Assembly: GCA_028753945.1 (NCBI GenBank)
Contig: JAPNXP010000013.1
Span: 806,001 to 870,000, forward strand
Direction of reading: 5' to 3'
Origin: Hexactinellida sp. DTS-2022
Lineage: Eukaryota > Porifera > Hexactinellida
DNA length: 64,000 nt
In this document: piece by piece, positions 33,113 through 46,058 of the stretch
How positions within the stretch are numbered: the first letter of the stretch is position 1
Layout of the letters: each line of letters starts with the position of its first letter
Notes under the pieces: model-generated
The model's database searches: none
Told to the model about the DNA's origin: nothing
The model's input: only the letters and a program-made list of their open reading frames with translations
Position numbers and translations under genes: made by a program

Positions 33113-36100
33113 ATGTCTGTTTTAACTAACACAACCAAAATGATTATTCTCACTACTTCAATACTGTGTATCTTGCTAGGATCATTTATTATCGCGAATG
33201 GTAATGTTCAGCTGTCCTTCTATAACGACATTTCTGATACACCACAGGAAACCATCGTATTCGAATCAGATTCCTTGTTTTACACAGGAGCTCTAGAACA
33301 CATAGACGAGTTTATTTGCACTGCAGACAATCCCAGCACTGAGACTGTGTTGTGGTTTGATGCTAGAGGCAATGAGGTTAGTATTGGTAGTGGCAGTGGC
33401 ACTGAACTGTATTGGACAGGGACTGATGGGAACAAAACACTGCACACCTCTACCAGTGGAGGTAGCAACCTAATTGATGTGAATAATCAGGGGAGTAACT
33501 TCACTTGTAGAGTGAGTGGTACTGCAGATGAGAAATCGTTTGGCATATATTGGGTTAGGTCAATTTTGAATAATGGTGGTAATGTAGATAATGATGTGAG
33601 AGGAATGCGAATATATACGAAAGATACTCCTCCTGTGATTTCCGAGTACACACTGCAAAGAGGATTCTTCAATTTGAATCCCAATGCACTATACAAGGTG
33701 CAGTCATTGAAAGGATTGAACATAGAATTCCGACCAGCTCCTATGGAACCTTCTCCAGTTCCTGCTCTGTCTATAATAGATAACGTGAGGTTCCGAAGCA
33801 CTACGACTTGTCAGTCGATTGGTACAAGTAATGACGACGTTCTCTATACAACTCTCTTTAATGGTCCATATCTTAATTTCGGAGCAGATCAGACAACCGA
33901 CCAACCTAGCCTAGATACTTCTGAGTGTATAGCCAGTGGAACCACGTCACAAACTGTATTATCTATAGGAAATCCCAGCCCGGACCTAGAATACACTTGT
34001 CCACTCGTGTACAACGGTATATTTCTAGACTTAGAGACTGTGAATATTGACACAGAATCAAACGTTATATTTAGTCTGACAGGGGGCACTGATTTCAACA
34101 GAAGGAGAATGTGGGTTGACTTCAATTTGGGAAATAGAATCTCCCTGAGGTATGATAGGGAATATGTGTGTAGAGATATGTACGGGACAAGTCTATCTTT
34201 CAGAGTAATAGTCACAGCAGACAGCACTCTAGAAATATTAGAAAGTGATACAGCGACAGTAGGTGTAACAGCTTCAAAGGACTATATTTCAACTTCTATC
34301 CCGAACACTCTCTACTGCATAACTATGAACGAGAATGCTATAGTCACGTGGCTAAGTGATACAACAGAGAATCGTAGTGCATCTACGACCCCAGTTCCAG
34401 TAACCACTAACAAGTCTATTTCTCCGTATAAAGATACTCCTCGTGACGGCAGAAGCGATTTGGTTCTCAACAGCGGGATAGCATTAGACAGAGAAGGTTA
34501 CTACACATGCAGTGGTAGTTCAATGGAGATAAGAGTTGGGATATTCTCACAAGCTCCTGTGGCACCTACTGTTACTACCACACCCTCTGAATCATCACAG
34601 AGCATTAGCTTCATAAGTCCTATTAGCATCGATTGCAGTGTATCTAATAGCCCCCACCCGCCCCCTCTCTTCTACTGGACAGGACCACGTGCCTCCTCTA
34701 CACACCTTCTCGACACGACTAACTTCCAAGTAAGCGATTCCGGTGACTACACCTGTCACGGTACAAATGTGGTTGGAGGCAGTGAAGTCACAATCAGTAT
34801 TCTGATATTAGCTCCTCCTCCCATGCTAGTGGCATACAACACGAGTATTCCTGAATTCTTCTTCGAACAAGACTCCTTCCAGTTATTCTGTACATTCAGT
34901 ATTGCTACCAACCTAGCATCATCTCCGAACATTTCATGGTACCACAACTCCACCCGCCTCACTGACGGTATTAATGGTTTCCAAATAACACAAATGTCCA
35001 CAGGAGATCCCTCGTTGTACATTAGTGTGTTGAGTGTGTCCAGTGCAGTCCCTGCTAACTCTGGACAGTTCTACTGCAGTGCTACTGTAGGGAACAGTGG
35101 AGCTAGCACGTCATCTCTGTTAAGCATTGAAGTTGAGCCTGCATACCTGCCTGATGCTGTGTCAGTAGAGTTCGATAGGATAGGATATCTGTCTGCTCAG
35201 ATTAGCTGGAATGCTACAATCAGAGTCAGACTAACTTCTGAGATGTATGTCGTATCCTACTGCCAGGTGCCTGCTTGTAGTAGCTATGTAAACTCATCTG
35301 TGCTAACTGGGAATACATACACTATAACCCAGCTGGTGAGTGTGACTAATTATTTTGTTTTTGTCACTGCTACCAATCGTTATGGGTCCACAAATGGGAT
35401 TTCGCGAGACTTCACAACCATGCTAGAAAGGGCTTTGTACTTTTTGGACTGGAGCAAAGGTTTTTTAAAAACATATTTTGCTAGTGGATCCATATTCAGA
35501 GGTGGAAGCGGAGTAGCTTTTGAAATTAGACAATTCTACTGTGTGCCTGATTATGCTACAGATACAATAACGTGGTATGCTCCTAACGGAGACATTATAC
35601 CAGAAGGCGTAACGGCCAACTCATTCTACCACACAATAGATGGTACAACTGGGGAAAGTACATTGACTGTGGGTACTGCTCTGACAGCTGATAACGATGG
35701 TTGCAACTTTACTTGTCGTATCAACACGAGTGGACACGTACATGATCATTACTTTGGAGTATATTTCATATTAGATGTTATCGCAAATCGAGGTATCGTT
35801 GGAATACGATTGTTCAGTAAGAATGATCCTCCAATTGTCAGAGCATTCGCATTACAGAGAGGGATATTTGACTTTGACTTCACTCAGATGTATGATATAG
35901 AATCGGTGATGATTAATACTTATAGTCCATTTACCTGGGGGTTTGAACCAGAATTAATTTCTCCAACAAATCCAGATTCAAATTTACATGTACTTACAGA
36001 TATTAATTTCAATAATTCCAACGATATTTGTCAATTAGGATACTCAAGATTTGAAGGAGACTTTTTCATTATTTCCAACAGACCATTCGTGGTAAGAACC

Positions 36101-39100
36101 CCTGTTGCATATGATTATCTAGCTGGTCCACCTTTCACTGGCTCCAGTTGTATTGAAGACGGTAGCACAGCTTATATATTCATAATCGGTGGAGGAGTTG
36201 ATATAGCAGTAGTCTGTCCCTTGTTGTATGGTGCGAGATTCCTTGATATTTCTCCCACTGAGTTAATTCAATACGACTATATACTGAATGCAGGTGGAAA
36301 TAACTCAAGAAGATTACTAGTTGATCCTACACAGACCTTAGCCATGATAGTGCATGAGAGAACTTATGTCTGCCAAGACAGGTACGGTGCTAGCTCTTCC
36401 TTCAGAGCTAGAGTTGATGCTAGCACTCCATTGCAAGTATTCAATAGTTCTACGACTATTAATCCCACTGTTAACGGAACTAGTTACATCACGAATCAGA
36501 CTACTCTATACTGTCTGTCTGATAGCAATCTGCTGGCAGTGGAGTGGTACACAAATAACAATCCAAATCGTTCTATGGAAGTGACATATACACTCGTCTC
36601 GAATAATACAATTGAACAACCCTATGTCTCCAATCCTCGTGTGGGCAGAATCGACTTGATTGTTGGCACAGTAATACCATCCGACAGACAAGGTTATTTC
36701 TACTGTAGAGATTCCATTAATAGAATCTTATCATACAGTATATTCTCACAGCTGCCTGTTAGCCCCATCGCAATGATTACCCCAGATACGACCAGCATAG
36801 AAATAACCATTGGGAGTAGTACCGACGGGTTGGTCTGTGGGTTCAGCAACTCACCATATCACTACACCATCTCGTACTGGGCAGGTACCAGTAGTGAGTC
36901 ACTAGACACCAGTCTGCTGTTGGAAGTTGATACAGGGGTCTACACCTGTGTATCTTCTAACGTAGTCTATAGTTCTACTGACACCATCTCCATTACTGTT
37001 ATACCACCAGCTCCGCAATCAGTTAGCAGCACACAGCTGCTCACAGAGGGAGATATATTCGACACAGACACGTTTCAGTTATCATGTGCATTCTCTACTA
37101 TCCCAAACGTGACTTCTCCCATCTCAATCCTATGGTACCACAATGGGACACTTAATACCGTGTCTACAAACACAACGAGTTTCTCCGGATTCACAACAAC
37201 GAGTAAACTTACCATTACCAGTGCGACTGTATCTAATGCTGGCCAATACGAGTGTGTAGCCACTGTAGGTGCTAGTCTCTCTGCTAACTCCCCAGCAATT
37301 AATGTTTTCGTTAATCCAAGCTACCTACCTGATGCAATTCCACTAGTTGTAAGCTCAATTACATTCTTTACTGCATTTGCTTCATGGAATGGAACAGACA
37401 GGACACCATTTTTGATGGAAAATTATACTCTGCTCTACATTACAGGTTCTAACTTTACAATGTACCAACCAATCCCTGATGGATCCACCACGTTTACACT
37501 GACGGGACTTCTCCCCAATAGTAATTATGCAGTATACATCTACACATCAAACAGATTTGGTAATACAGTGGGTCCTACTGCCTCATTTACCACAGAACTA
37601 ATCAGACTGTACTTCCTCAAAGGTGCAACTGTTGTACCATTCAGAACAGGCTCTATCTTCAGAGGTGGGATACACGCAGATATATTCGATGTTGTATCGA
37701 AGTACCACTGTTCTCCTGATAGTCCCGATCAAGTCATCACCTGGTATCAGCCCGATGGCACTGTTATTCCTCTAGGCACTCCTGCCAGCACAAGTTTCTA
37801 CCATACACGTGACAACGCCACGGGAGAGAGTGTGTTCTACACGAATAATGCTGTGAGTGTGGATAATGAGGGGAATAACTTCACTTGTAATTTCATTCAA
37901 AATTCTGGTGTTATGAGCCGATCTTCATTCGGTATATATTATGCGAGGAGGGTTATAAGTGCATTTTTTGTTATGGGTATTAGAATATATGGCGCTGATA
38001 ATATTCTTTACGAATTTGTTTATCAACGAGGAGTATTCAATTTCGATTTTACCCAAACATACAGAGTTGAATGTTTGACTGCTTCTTTGCAATTATCTAC
38101 CAATTGGAGATTTATTCCATCTCCCTTATATCCGACAGACACAGAGACTACTAACACAACTATCTATCAAGTTCTATTCGACTCCAATGCTGATTGTCAG
38201 TATATAAGATGTGCTCCATTCGTACAATACGTTGTATTCTCAAACAAATCATTTCTGTTAAAAACAGATCCTGTTAATATTGGACAAAACATAGAATGTA
38301 TTCCGAACGATTACGAGTACTCATTCAGCCTTGGAGCACCTCTAGATATAGCTCTAACCTGTCCGTTGATATTCGGTGCTCGATTCCTAGACATCGGTAC
38401 TGACATCACCCTCGTACAAAATGAAGTTTCTACGAACATTCCGAGAAGACTATTTATTAACCCCGCTGCTACCGTAGCCACACTGGATAAAGATAGAACA
38501 TATGTATGCGAGGACAGGTATGGGGATATGGTATCATTCAGGATTATCATAAACACAGCTGGTTCTGATCCAATCCAGGTATTAGCCAATGGGAGTTCTA
38601 CTGTCCCAATAGTAAATGGTACAAATCTTATAGGCAGTGCTAACATCCCTGATGCCCTGCTATGTGTCACACAGAGTCCGAGTAATGCTGCCAATTGGTA
38701 TGTGGATTCTAACCCAAACCGTACCACAGGACAGTCTCCAGTACTTGTAACCACTGACTCGTTCCTCCTTCCGCACGTGGTATCACCACGGGATGGGAGA
38801 AGCAATCTGGTCCTCAATGGGACTATTGGAGATACGGAACAAGGGTTTTACTCGTGTGTAACAAACCCAACCCTCATAGTTGGAATATTCTCACAAACAC
38901 CAGTGGCTCCAACAGCAGACATCTCTCCAAACCAAGCATCCATACAAGTTGTTATAGGCACAGACACTCCTACACTGAGCTGTGTTACCTCAAATGCACC
39001 CCATCCACTTCCTATATACTTCTGGACAGGATCTGTTAGCTCATCAATTGCTGCTCTAAACACTGGTCTCTTGTTGGAAGCAGACACAGGAATGTATACA

Positions 39101-41722
39101 TGCACATCTTCGAATGTTATTCGTCTCTCCACCGATACAATAATGATCATAGTTGTACCGCCTTCTCCTCAATTTAACTCTATTCAAGTAGGAACATCGT
39201 CACCTATATATCTCCATGATCCATTTACATTGGAATGTCAATTCGGTACCTTTCCCAATATAACTTCGCAGATTGCCATACAATGGTATTTGAATAATAC
39301 GCAAGTAGTCGCGAGTAGTACCATTAATATAAATACAGCTTACAGTGGTACTGTAGCCATTAGCCGTCTGACGATTTCCACATCTCAAATTGACCAGACA
39401 GGAGACTATCAATGCAGGGCTACTGTTGGTGGGAGTCAACAGGCTATCTCCCCTATACTATCTTTCAGCTTCGATCTACCTCCAAAACCTAACTTTATTA
39501 AAATCATCATCCTCACTGAGGGTACCATTGTAGTAGGAGATACGTTTATGATTGCTTGTGAGTTCATGACACTTCAAAGATTCGTTCAGGATCTCTCAAT
39601 CAGCTGGTACTATAACAACGTTATACTCAGCACCAGTGTTGTTGGTGTGTCTGAATCAATTTCGGGTGCTGACACTGTAAAAAGTATCCTATCAGTTGAC
39701 ACGGCTGCTCTCTCTCAATCTGGTGCATACCATTGTTTCGCTACTGTTTTGAACTCGTTGCCCAGCGTCTCCTCACTCCTAAACGTGACTATTCATTCTG
39801 CTTCAACACCTGTATTCGTTGATTTTAAATTATCTGCAACTCCTGTTTATATCTCAGAATCGTTTTCTCTCTCCTGTCGATTCTCCATTTCTACCCGCTT
39901 CGTGTCTTCTCTCACAATTAACTGGTTTCACAATGATACAGTTCTTTCCATATTATCCAACAGTGCAATATCTTCCACTATTGACGCGAACACTGCCATT
40001 AGTACACTGTCGATCTCTAATTCAGGCTATGAAAGATCTGGTACTTATTCTTGTACTGCAGGCGTTCCAGGTTCAGGTTTCGTGTCTTCTAATCAGATCG
40101 ATGTCATTATCCTTCCTATTCCTCCTCCAACATTTATTTCTATTGGGTTAGCTACACAGCCTATCTATTTGAATGGATCATTTCAACTCTTCTGTTTTTT
40201 CAATGTTCTCCCTCGTATCCTACCCTTCACAACAGTAAAGTGGTATCACAATACAACTGAGATATCTCCCTGTCACTCCAGGTACTTGGTTAACCTACAG
40301 CATGATGATGTTAGTAGCATCAGCAGTACCCTAGTAACTGTGTCTTCTGAGGGATGTCAGGTAGGAACATATTATTGTGAGGCAATCTTCGGGCAACTAA
40401 TTTCTATTTCTAATGAATATATCCTGTCATTTGAGACTGGTGAGTTTTATTGTTTGCATTCATATTAATTAAAACTATTGTATTTTCTATAATCTATCTA
40501 TGCCATGTTTACAATTTGTAAAGCGCACAGTCGCAAAACAGTAAGTGTTATGCGGATTTGTTACCACGTACCTCTGCTTAATATCTTGCTGTTGTCGGGA
40601 GTTAGGGTTATATTATCCCATTGGGGATAATTTTATTTTTATGGGGTAACGAGACACATACGGAATAAAGTAGATGAAGAAAAGTTCAATAAATTATAAT
40701 AATATAATATACAGTCAACATCCGTTTATTCGAATACTTCAACGGAAAAATAAATTTGTGCGTTTTTGTGAAAGTTTGAATTAACGGTTGTCGACTGTAG
40801 TATATAGCTTAGAGTACCAGGTGCCACTTTGCTAGTAGGACACTACAAATCTACTCCTATAGCAGGCACTTGATTTGTCACTCATTGTTTCTAATTTATA
40901 TAGTCCAATACGAACAAGATATCCTATCCCTCGATGTGGTCTCTATTGATGGTAGCAGCTTGTATCTCCAATGGGAATTGTCACATGCACCTGATGCTGA
41001 TGAGCGCTTCAGTGTAAAGTTTACAATCCAATCGTCGAATAACACTGTGACTGTAAAATTAGTTGATTTGAACTGTGATTTGACATGTGACAGGGACCAT
41101 AGAGTCTCTTATAAGTTGACAGATATTGAAACCAATTCAATTTACTTGGCAGAAGTTACTGTTATTAATCTGTATGGACAAAGTAGCAAGATATATTTAT
41201 TTGATCCTCAAGCAATCATTTCAGAAGCGATTGGTGGTAGCCAATATACAGACAATAGTGCTACTATTGCGATCCCATTAATCATATTAGTACTTTTGTT
41301 ACTATCTGGATATGTCATCATATTAGTTATTTTTGTGATTTGGTACTTACGGTATTATAGAACAATGCAAGCCACACTCAAATCTAAAATATTGTCGAAA
41401 CCTGACAAACAGTACGTAGAAATGTCTCCAAGGGATACCACAACAGATGTGTATTATAATCTGGGCAATCAATCACGTGATAATCCTCAATTCTATGCAG
41501 AGAGCAACACAGTAGCAGAGCCTACCTATGCACACATTGATGAAGATGGTAAGGTTGTTGAGGAGGCGAAGGTAGATAGAGATTATGAAGTGATGAAATC
41601 CGATGATTCTACTAAAGTTGCCTACGCGAATGTAAGTAGTTTTATAGTATATGTATTTTAATTGATCGAAATATTAACACATTCCTCTTCTCTTTTTCTA
41701 GCTTTCATAGGAACTCTGTTAG
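33113..41722 (+). CDS. Ig/FN3 super-repeat type I receptor with multi-tyrosine tail, copy 3
   Basis: Exons 33113-40439, 40904-41631 and 41711-41722, same splice sites and phases as copy 1, giving 2,688 residues ending ELC. Signal peptide, three super-repeats, three extra Ig domains, FN3, TM and tail are all present. The tail is five residues shorter in the linker after FYAES and keeps YVEM, YYNL, TYAHI, DYEVM and SYAN. The sequence is a mosaic: some blocks match copy 1 almost base for base, others copy 2. One tryptophan of the DGWNFTC motif is Cys here (GCNFTC, ~35704). Intact by every test available, so expected to be functional. Confidence 0.85.
40440..40903 (+). other. receptor copy 3 intron 1
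   Basis: Phase-1 intron, G|GTGAGT ... tttctaatttatatag. It holds a TA-flanked MITE at 40710-40799. Confidence 0.7.
40710..40799. mobile_element. TA-flanked MITE (pogo-like) in receptor intron
   Basis: TACAGTCAACATCCGTT ... AACGGTTGTCGACTGTA, inverted ends with TA at both borders. Absent from the introns of copies 1 and 2. Confidence 0.65.
40904..41631 (+). CDS. receptor copy 3, exon 2: FN3, TM and tail
   Basis: Same content as copy 1 exon 2. The juxtamembrane region differs slightly (SQYTDNSATIAIPLIILVLL against IQCPDNSATIAIPFIMIILL), removing a cysteine just outside the membrane. An 18-base deletion shortens the tail between FYAES and TYAHI. Confidence 0.85.
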
Positions 41723-42441
41723 CAGTTGTTTCCTAGAGGTATCTTGAGTTCTATTATCTTTTGAGTGTTCTTTTGACTTCTTTGACTATCCCCCATATAT
41801 TGTTTGTAGCATTTTTTGTTCATATTTTGGTTCATTACTTTGTAAATATTTAATTTATTTTGTTATAAATTTATTATATTAAAACTCTTTGTTATGTGTT
41901 TGTTTGTCTGGGACTCTGGGTTGTATTAAAGAGTTAGGGGATAGAAACCGCTTTTATAATTGAGTTGGAAACTAACTTCCAAATGTTATAATAGGCATAG
42001 GAGTCATAAACCACCCGGGCACCCGGATATGTCCGGGCAGCCCAGAGGAGCTACCCGGAGTACCCGGAATCCTATTTGAGTAATCCCCCTGTATGCAGCT
42101 CCAATATCCATTGTTGGCAAAATCTCTGTGTACGCCAAAAAATTTCTCGCTCGTCTGGGGAATCGCTATGTGCTTGTACTAAGAGAAATTAAACTAATAC
42201 ATTGCATTCACGTTGTCAATGCAGAAAGCATGGCAAGAAATACAATTAATGCTATTTATGTTTATTAAGGTTGACATAAATCAAAATAATCACTTTGGAA
42301 TGCAGAAAACATTGAATTATATACTAGACTGTACAGGGAATCCCTTTACGCTTGAATAAGAACTGTCATTTACACAAACAAAATGCTACATTTAGAGGGT
42401 GTAGACATTTTCTAGGTATTCTAATTATTAGACTCACATTC

Positions 42442-42963
42442 CAGAGGCGGATCCAGGGGGGCCCAGGGGGCCTGGGCCCCCCCTTCGAAACTGAAATTGA
42501 CTGAAATTTATTTAGGCTGAAATTGACAAAATAATTAAGAAACTTCAATCTCAAGTTTGAATTATGCTCTTTATAAAGAAATTAGCGTTTAAAATTATTC
42601 TGAGTGTATATACCGTATTTCCCCGAATAAGCGACCCGGCGCTTATTGTTTTCGTGGGCCATAATTATCTTGAATCTTTTTTGAAAATTCCAGAATATAA
42701 TATTTAGTTCGGTTCTAATGGTTTCCACAAACAGTATACCTGCCGAAGTTGCCAAAATCAATGGAAATACATTACAGTGATCAACAAATCTGTGTAAATT
42801 GTATCATGCCAATGTAATTTTTCTTGACCCGGCGCTTATTCGGGGAAATACGGTAACTCAAAAAGAATCTGGGGGTTACCCACCAGGCCCCCTTATAAGA
42901 GGCTCGCTACGCTCGCATTATTTCTTGGGCCCCCCCTTTTCAATATGTCTGGATCCGCCACTG
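42442..42963. mobile_element. hAT-like element, middle layer
   Basis: CAGAGGCGGATCCAG at the left and CTGGATCCGCCACTG at the right, followed inward by G/C runs. The direct repeat CATTC flanks both sides. The CAGnGGCGGATCCAG end is common in hAT elements of animals. Confidence 0.75.
42611..42855. mobile_element. TA-flanked MITE, inner layer
   Basis: TACCGTATTTCCCCGAATAAG at 42611 and its reverse complement, ending CGGGGAAATACGGTA, at 42855; inverted ends of more than 20 bp with TA borders, Tc1/mariner-like. Both ends continue into gcgacccggcgcttatt-type sequence. Confidence 0.8.
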
Positions 42964-43164
42964 CATTCAGTAATTTTGTCCAAATTAAAAATCCCTATAC
43001 AGCAAAAATAAACACAACAGCATTAATAGTTAAAATTCCTGTACAGTCGGCAGTTATGAATTTTAATACACTTATATAGAGGTAGTTCGAACTACGGCTC
43101 TGGATTTATGTGTCCGGGCTGCCCAAAAGACATCCCTCGTATTTAAGACTCCTATGATAATCGG

Positions 43165-43463
43165 TAAACAAGTATGCTGATTGTGAATTTCGCATTTGTG
43201 AATTTCTAATATGAATATTATTATTGTTGTTACCGAAGCGACCGGGACCGAAGGGCTCGTGTATTATAAACCTTATTGGAAGTCTATTAAGCAGCTGATA
43301 TTTAATTCAGTATAAACAAGTGCTTTGTCGCGTGACCTGAAATAATATAAAGCAATATTAGCTATTAATAGCAGGTAACAACCTTTCAATAAATAACATT
43401 TCAATACATAGTTATAGCCACTAATAACACATTGACTGTACCAGAGTTTGCTTTGACACTGCA
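43165..43463. other. intergenic with GCGAAGC-type GC island
   Basis: No gene seen. accgaagcgaccgggaccg followed by aagggctcgt (43231-43260) is nearly repeated at 63832-63855. Confidence 0.4.
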
Positions 43464-44509
43464 CTAGTAGTTGAAGCTATTCTTTCTCACAGGGCCAGGG
43501 GTATGAAAACCTAAGTGTGTCGGAGTAGGTGAGTCTCTGGTGTTGTAGAGTGAGGTAGACTGAGAGAGTGTGGATGAGTCAGGTTTGGTGGCACCTCTAG
43601 GTCGAGATGGTGGTGTCAGTGTTGTTGAATGGTATGTAGGTGTTGATACTTGTCTCATAAGCGAGAGATGCTCTGGATCTGGCCACTTACGAGAAACTCT
43701 TGGGGACGCGATGTATCGGGTTGGAAGAGTGTATGAGTGGAACATGTCCTCTTCAAATACTGGAGAATCCTCATTTAAACCATTTCTTACAACGACACCG
43801 AATTTAGAGATACAGTCTTTCAATTGCTCGATCCCAGTGGAAATGAATCTAAAATGCAATTGGTTAATTTCCTATTCATGTAATAGGAAAGTACTTACTT
43901 AGATATCGGCAGCACCTTTTCAATATTAAATCAGGCCGCACAAAGGTGAATTTTACAGCTGTACAGACGATATTTATTTACCACCATTTATAGTTCCTCC
44001 AAAATAAAATTATGTCGGCACAGCTGTAATTTTAGAACATTATGTTAAAAATGAACTTACTAATGACTGAAAATTACATTGGAAAAGTATAGAATTAATT
44101 CCAAACGAAAATTAATGTGTAAATAAATTTTAAAACCGATTTAAATTTCTAGTTCAAATAATTACCTAAAGCCATCCATAGATGAATGTTCATTTTCCTT
44201 CTCCAAACTATCATCAAGTCGAATCAAAAGTTCGTTCCTCAAATTTTTATATTTATTCGTATTTAGCATCTCTTCCAGTGACTCTCTTGCTCTTACAAGC
44301 GTACTCACATCTTCACACCGTTGGTTCTTCTCACGCCTCAATTTAGTTTCAATTATTGACACCTCTTTTATAAGTAAAGTTTTCCTCCTAGCAACAACTG
44401 TTTGTATTCGTTGGAATGTCTCATTTATTTCTCGTATCACTGTTAATGCCATTTGATGTATATGGTCGCTTTGTGCTACATCAATTGCTAAATCTGAGGT
44501 AAACTCCAT
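43464..44509 (-). CDS. two-exon coiled-coil protein related to the NHL-protein N-terminus
   Basis: Exon 1 44509-44166 (ATG at 44509) joins exon 2 43848-43464 in phase 2 (TTTAG|GTAATT ... ttgcattttag|A), giving 242 residues. An ATG-less extension upstream (from 44530) is not used. Residues ~20-125 are coiled coil: REINETFQRIQTVVARRKTLL, then LVRARESLEEMLNTNKYKNL and LLIRLDDSLEKE. The second part lines up with KAREGLERDLTENKLKEVL and LRTLEDKI of the NHL protein at 4376-5623, so both derive from one coiled-coil family. Instead of an NHL propeller, residues ~150-242 are Ser/Thr/Pro-rich and probably disordered (SRPRGATKPDSSTLSQSTS; SPTPTHLGFHTPGP). Function unknown. Confidence 0.7.
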
Positions 44510-44930
44510 CCTACTAGTATATCTGATCAAATTACCATGTCGTACAATAACAACTTGCTTTTATAGTACATCTGTGCATTATTAGTAATAGCAGTGCTAC
44601 GATCCTATCTGTATAATCCTGATATCAGCTTTCATCATGTTGCTTCATTAGGTTGGTAGTCAAAATATACAATTTTATTTATTGCTTGCCTGCATGTGAC
44701 ATGGCCAATCTAATGTACTCGTATTTGATGCAATCTCTCTAATTAATAATATTCAATCTACTCCACTCGTAACATCCTTTATTTTAACTAAATTCCTGAT
44801 TAATAAGATAAAACCTCGTATGGATGTTTACTTGTAAGTAATTTCTGGCTGGAACATTTGTATATCTTTTGTAACCTTGGGGTATTACTGATATATAATT
44901 ACTTCTAATATCATTTATATTTAATATGCA

Positions 44931-45022
44931 CACAGTAGCTCCGCTTAATGGGGTCAAAATTTCATAGGATTTATAGAAACAACCCTGGAACAAACTGACC
45001 CTATTAAGCGGAGTCGACTGTA
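44931..45022. mobile_element. short pogo/Tigger-like MITE
   Basis: ACAGTAGCTCCGCTTAATGGG ... CCCTATTAAGCGGAGTCGACTGTA inverted ends. The same CTCCGCTTAATCGGGT words occur in the element at 62416-62604. Confidence 0.65.
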
Positions 45023-45380
45023 TTAGTATAAATTATTTATTAATAATACTCTCAATCTTTAATTACGAATTAACAAGTTTACTGCAGCTGTAGCTAGATT
45101 TGAGTCATTACGTTATTATATAACAAAAAAATGATTAATCATTGGTAAATACTGAAAAATCATTACAATATAAAATAATTTTTGAATTAACATGCAAATC
45201 ACATAAACTCGTTATTGTTGCATCATATTTGGTTTAATTGGCGTAACTTATATTAATCAATTGAAGTAATCTCTAAATAGTTTCTCCAGGAATTTTATAT
45301 AGTAAGTTGCAACCGTATTTTACATAAGCATTTTTAGTTTAAAAAGATACGATTGCTACTTTTATTACATAAAATATGAT

Positions 45381-45547
45381 TACAGTGGAATTACTGTATT
45401 AGCAACTCGCATTTTGCATGAAATTTGGTTGCTAATAGTAATAGGCGAAGTTGCTAATAGAGGAACAGAAATAACATTAAAAGCTCGCTTGGAACTTAAG
45501 ATAAGTTGCTAATAGAGCAATGTTGCTAATAAAGCAATTCCACTGTA
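45381..45547. mobile_element. TA-flanked MITE
   Basis: TACAGTGGAATTACT ... AAAGCAATTCCACTGTA, inverted ends with TA borders. The interior repeats gttgctaatag several times. Confidence 0.75.
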
Positions 45548-45693
45548 TTTAATTCAGAAAGTGTAACTTACATACTCTAAATAATCGAGAAAAATAGAAT
45601 TATTATCTCGAGTTTACTCTCTTTGATAAAATAGTGATGAACACTACCAAAAATATATTTATCAAAAAGTGCCATTTTAGGATTTTCAAGGGC

Positions 45694-45868
45694 CAGGGTT
45701 TCATTTAGGGGGGGGGCGAGGGAGGGCGTCCCCCCCTCCCGCCCTTGGATCCTATGTGCCCCCCTTGGGATTCGAAATAATACATTGATCAAAGCTGAAG
45801 CCGCCGCCCCTCACATTCCCAAAACTCTACTTTCCCCCCCCTTGCCTAAATGTCTGGATGAAACACTG
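45694..45868. mobile_element. G/C-run element with inverted ends
   Basis: CAGGGTTTCATTTAGG then eight G at the left; long C runs, then CCTAAATGTCTGGATG and AAACACTG at the right (imperfect inverted ends). AGGGC flanks both sides. Several runs of five or more G or C could form quadruplexes. Confidence 0.6.
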
Positions 45869-46058
45869 AGGGCTATTCCTATGAACACCCATTTTAAACG
45901 TTGACATAATAGCAATCATTTCAAACAATCTATACAAATATGAGTTCATTAAACATTAACAAAGTCAACTATTATTTAAAAATTAAAATCGATATTTTTT
46001 TCAAGAAGATATAATAGCTTTAAAATACTTTGTACAAATAAAAATGCTGACAAAAACG

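Larger units (their letters stand above)
30545..41770 (+). repeat. tandem segmental unit 3
   Basis: Third copy of the unit. Similarity to units 1 and 2 ends shortly after the receptor's terminal exon (about 41770). It contains a private insertion at 32100-32286 and another in the receptor intron (40710-40799). Confidence 0.85.
41996..43156. mobile_element. outer hAT-like element of a nest
   Basis: Ends CATAGGAGTCATAAAC and (reverse complement) CATAGGAGTCTTAAAT. Flanks ataatagg (41988-41995) and ataatcgg (43157-43164) form an 8-bp target duplication with one mismatch. Subterminal words cccgggcacccgg and gtccgggcagccc are GC-rich. It contains another element (42442-42963), which contains a third (42611-42855). 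No transposase frame seen. Confidence 0.7.
44510..46058. other. intergenic region with several MITEs
   Basis: No gene seen. Holds the elements at 44931-45022, 45381-45547 and 45694-45868; the rest is AT-rich without recognisable content. It contains the 3' UTR of the FN3 receptor at its right end. Confidence 0.5.
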
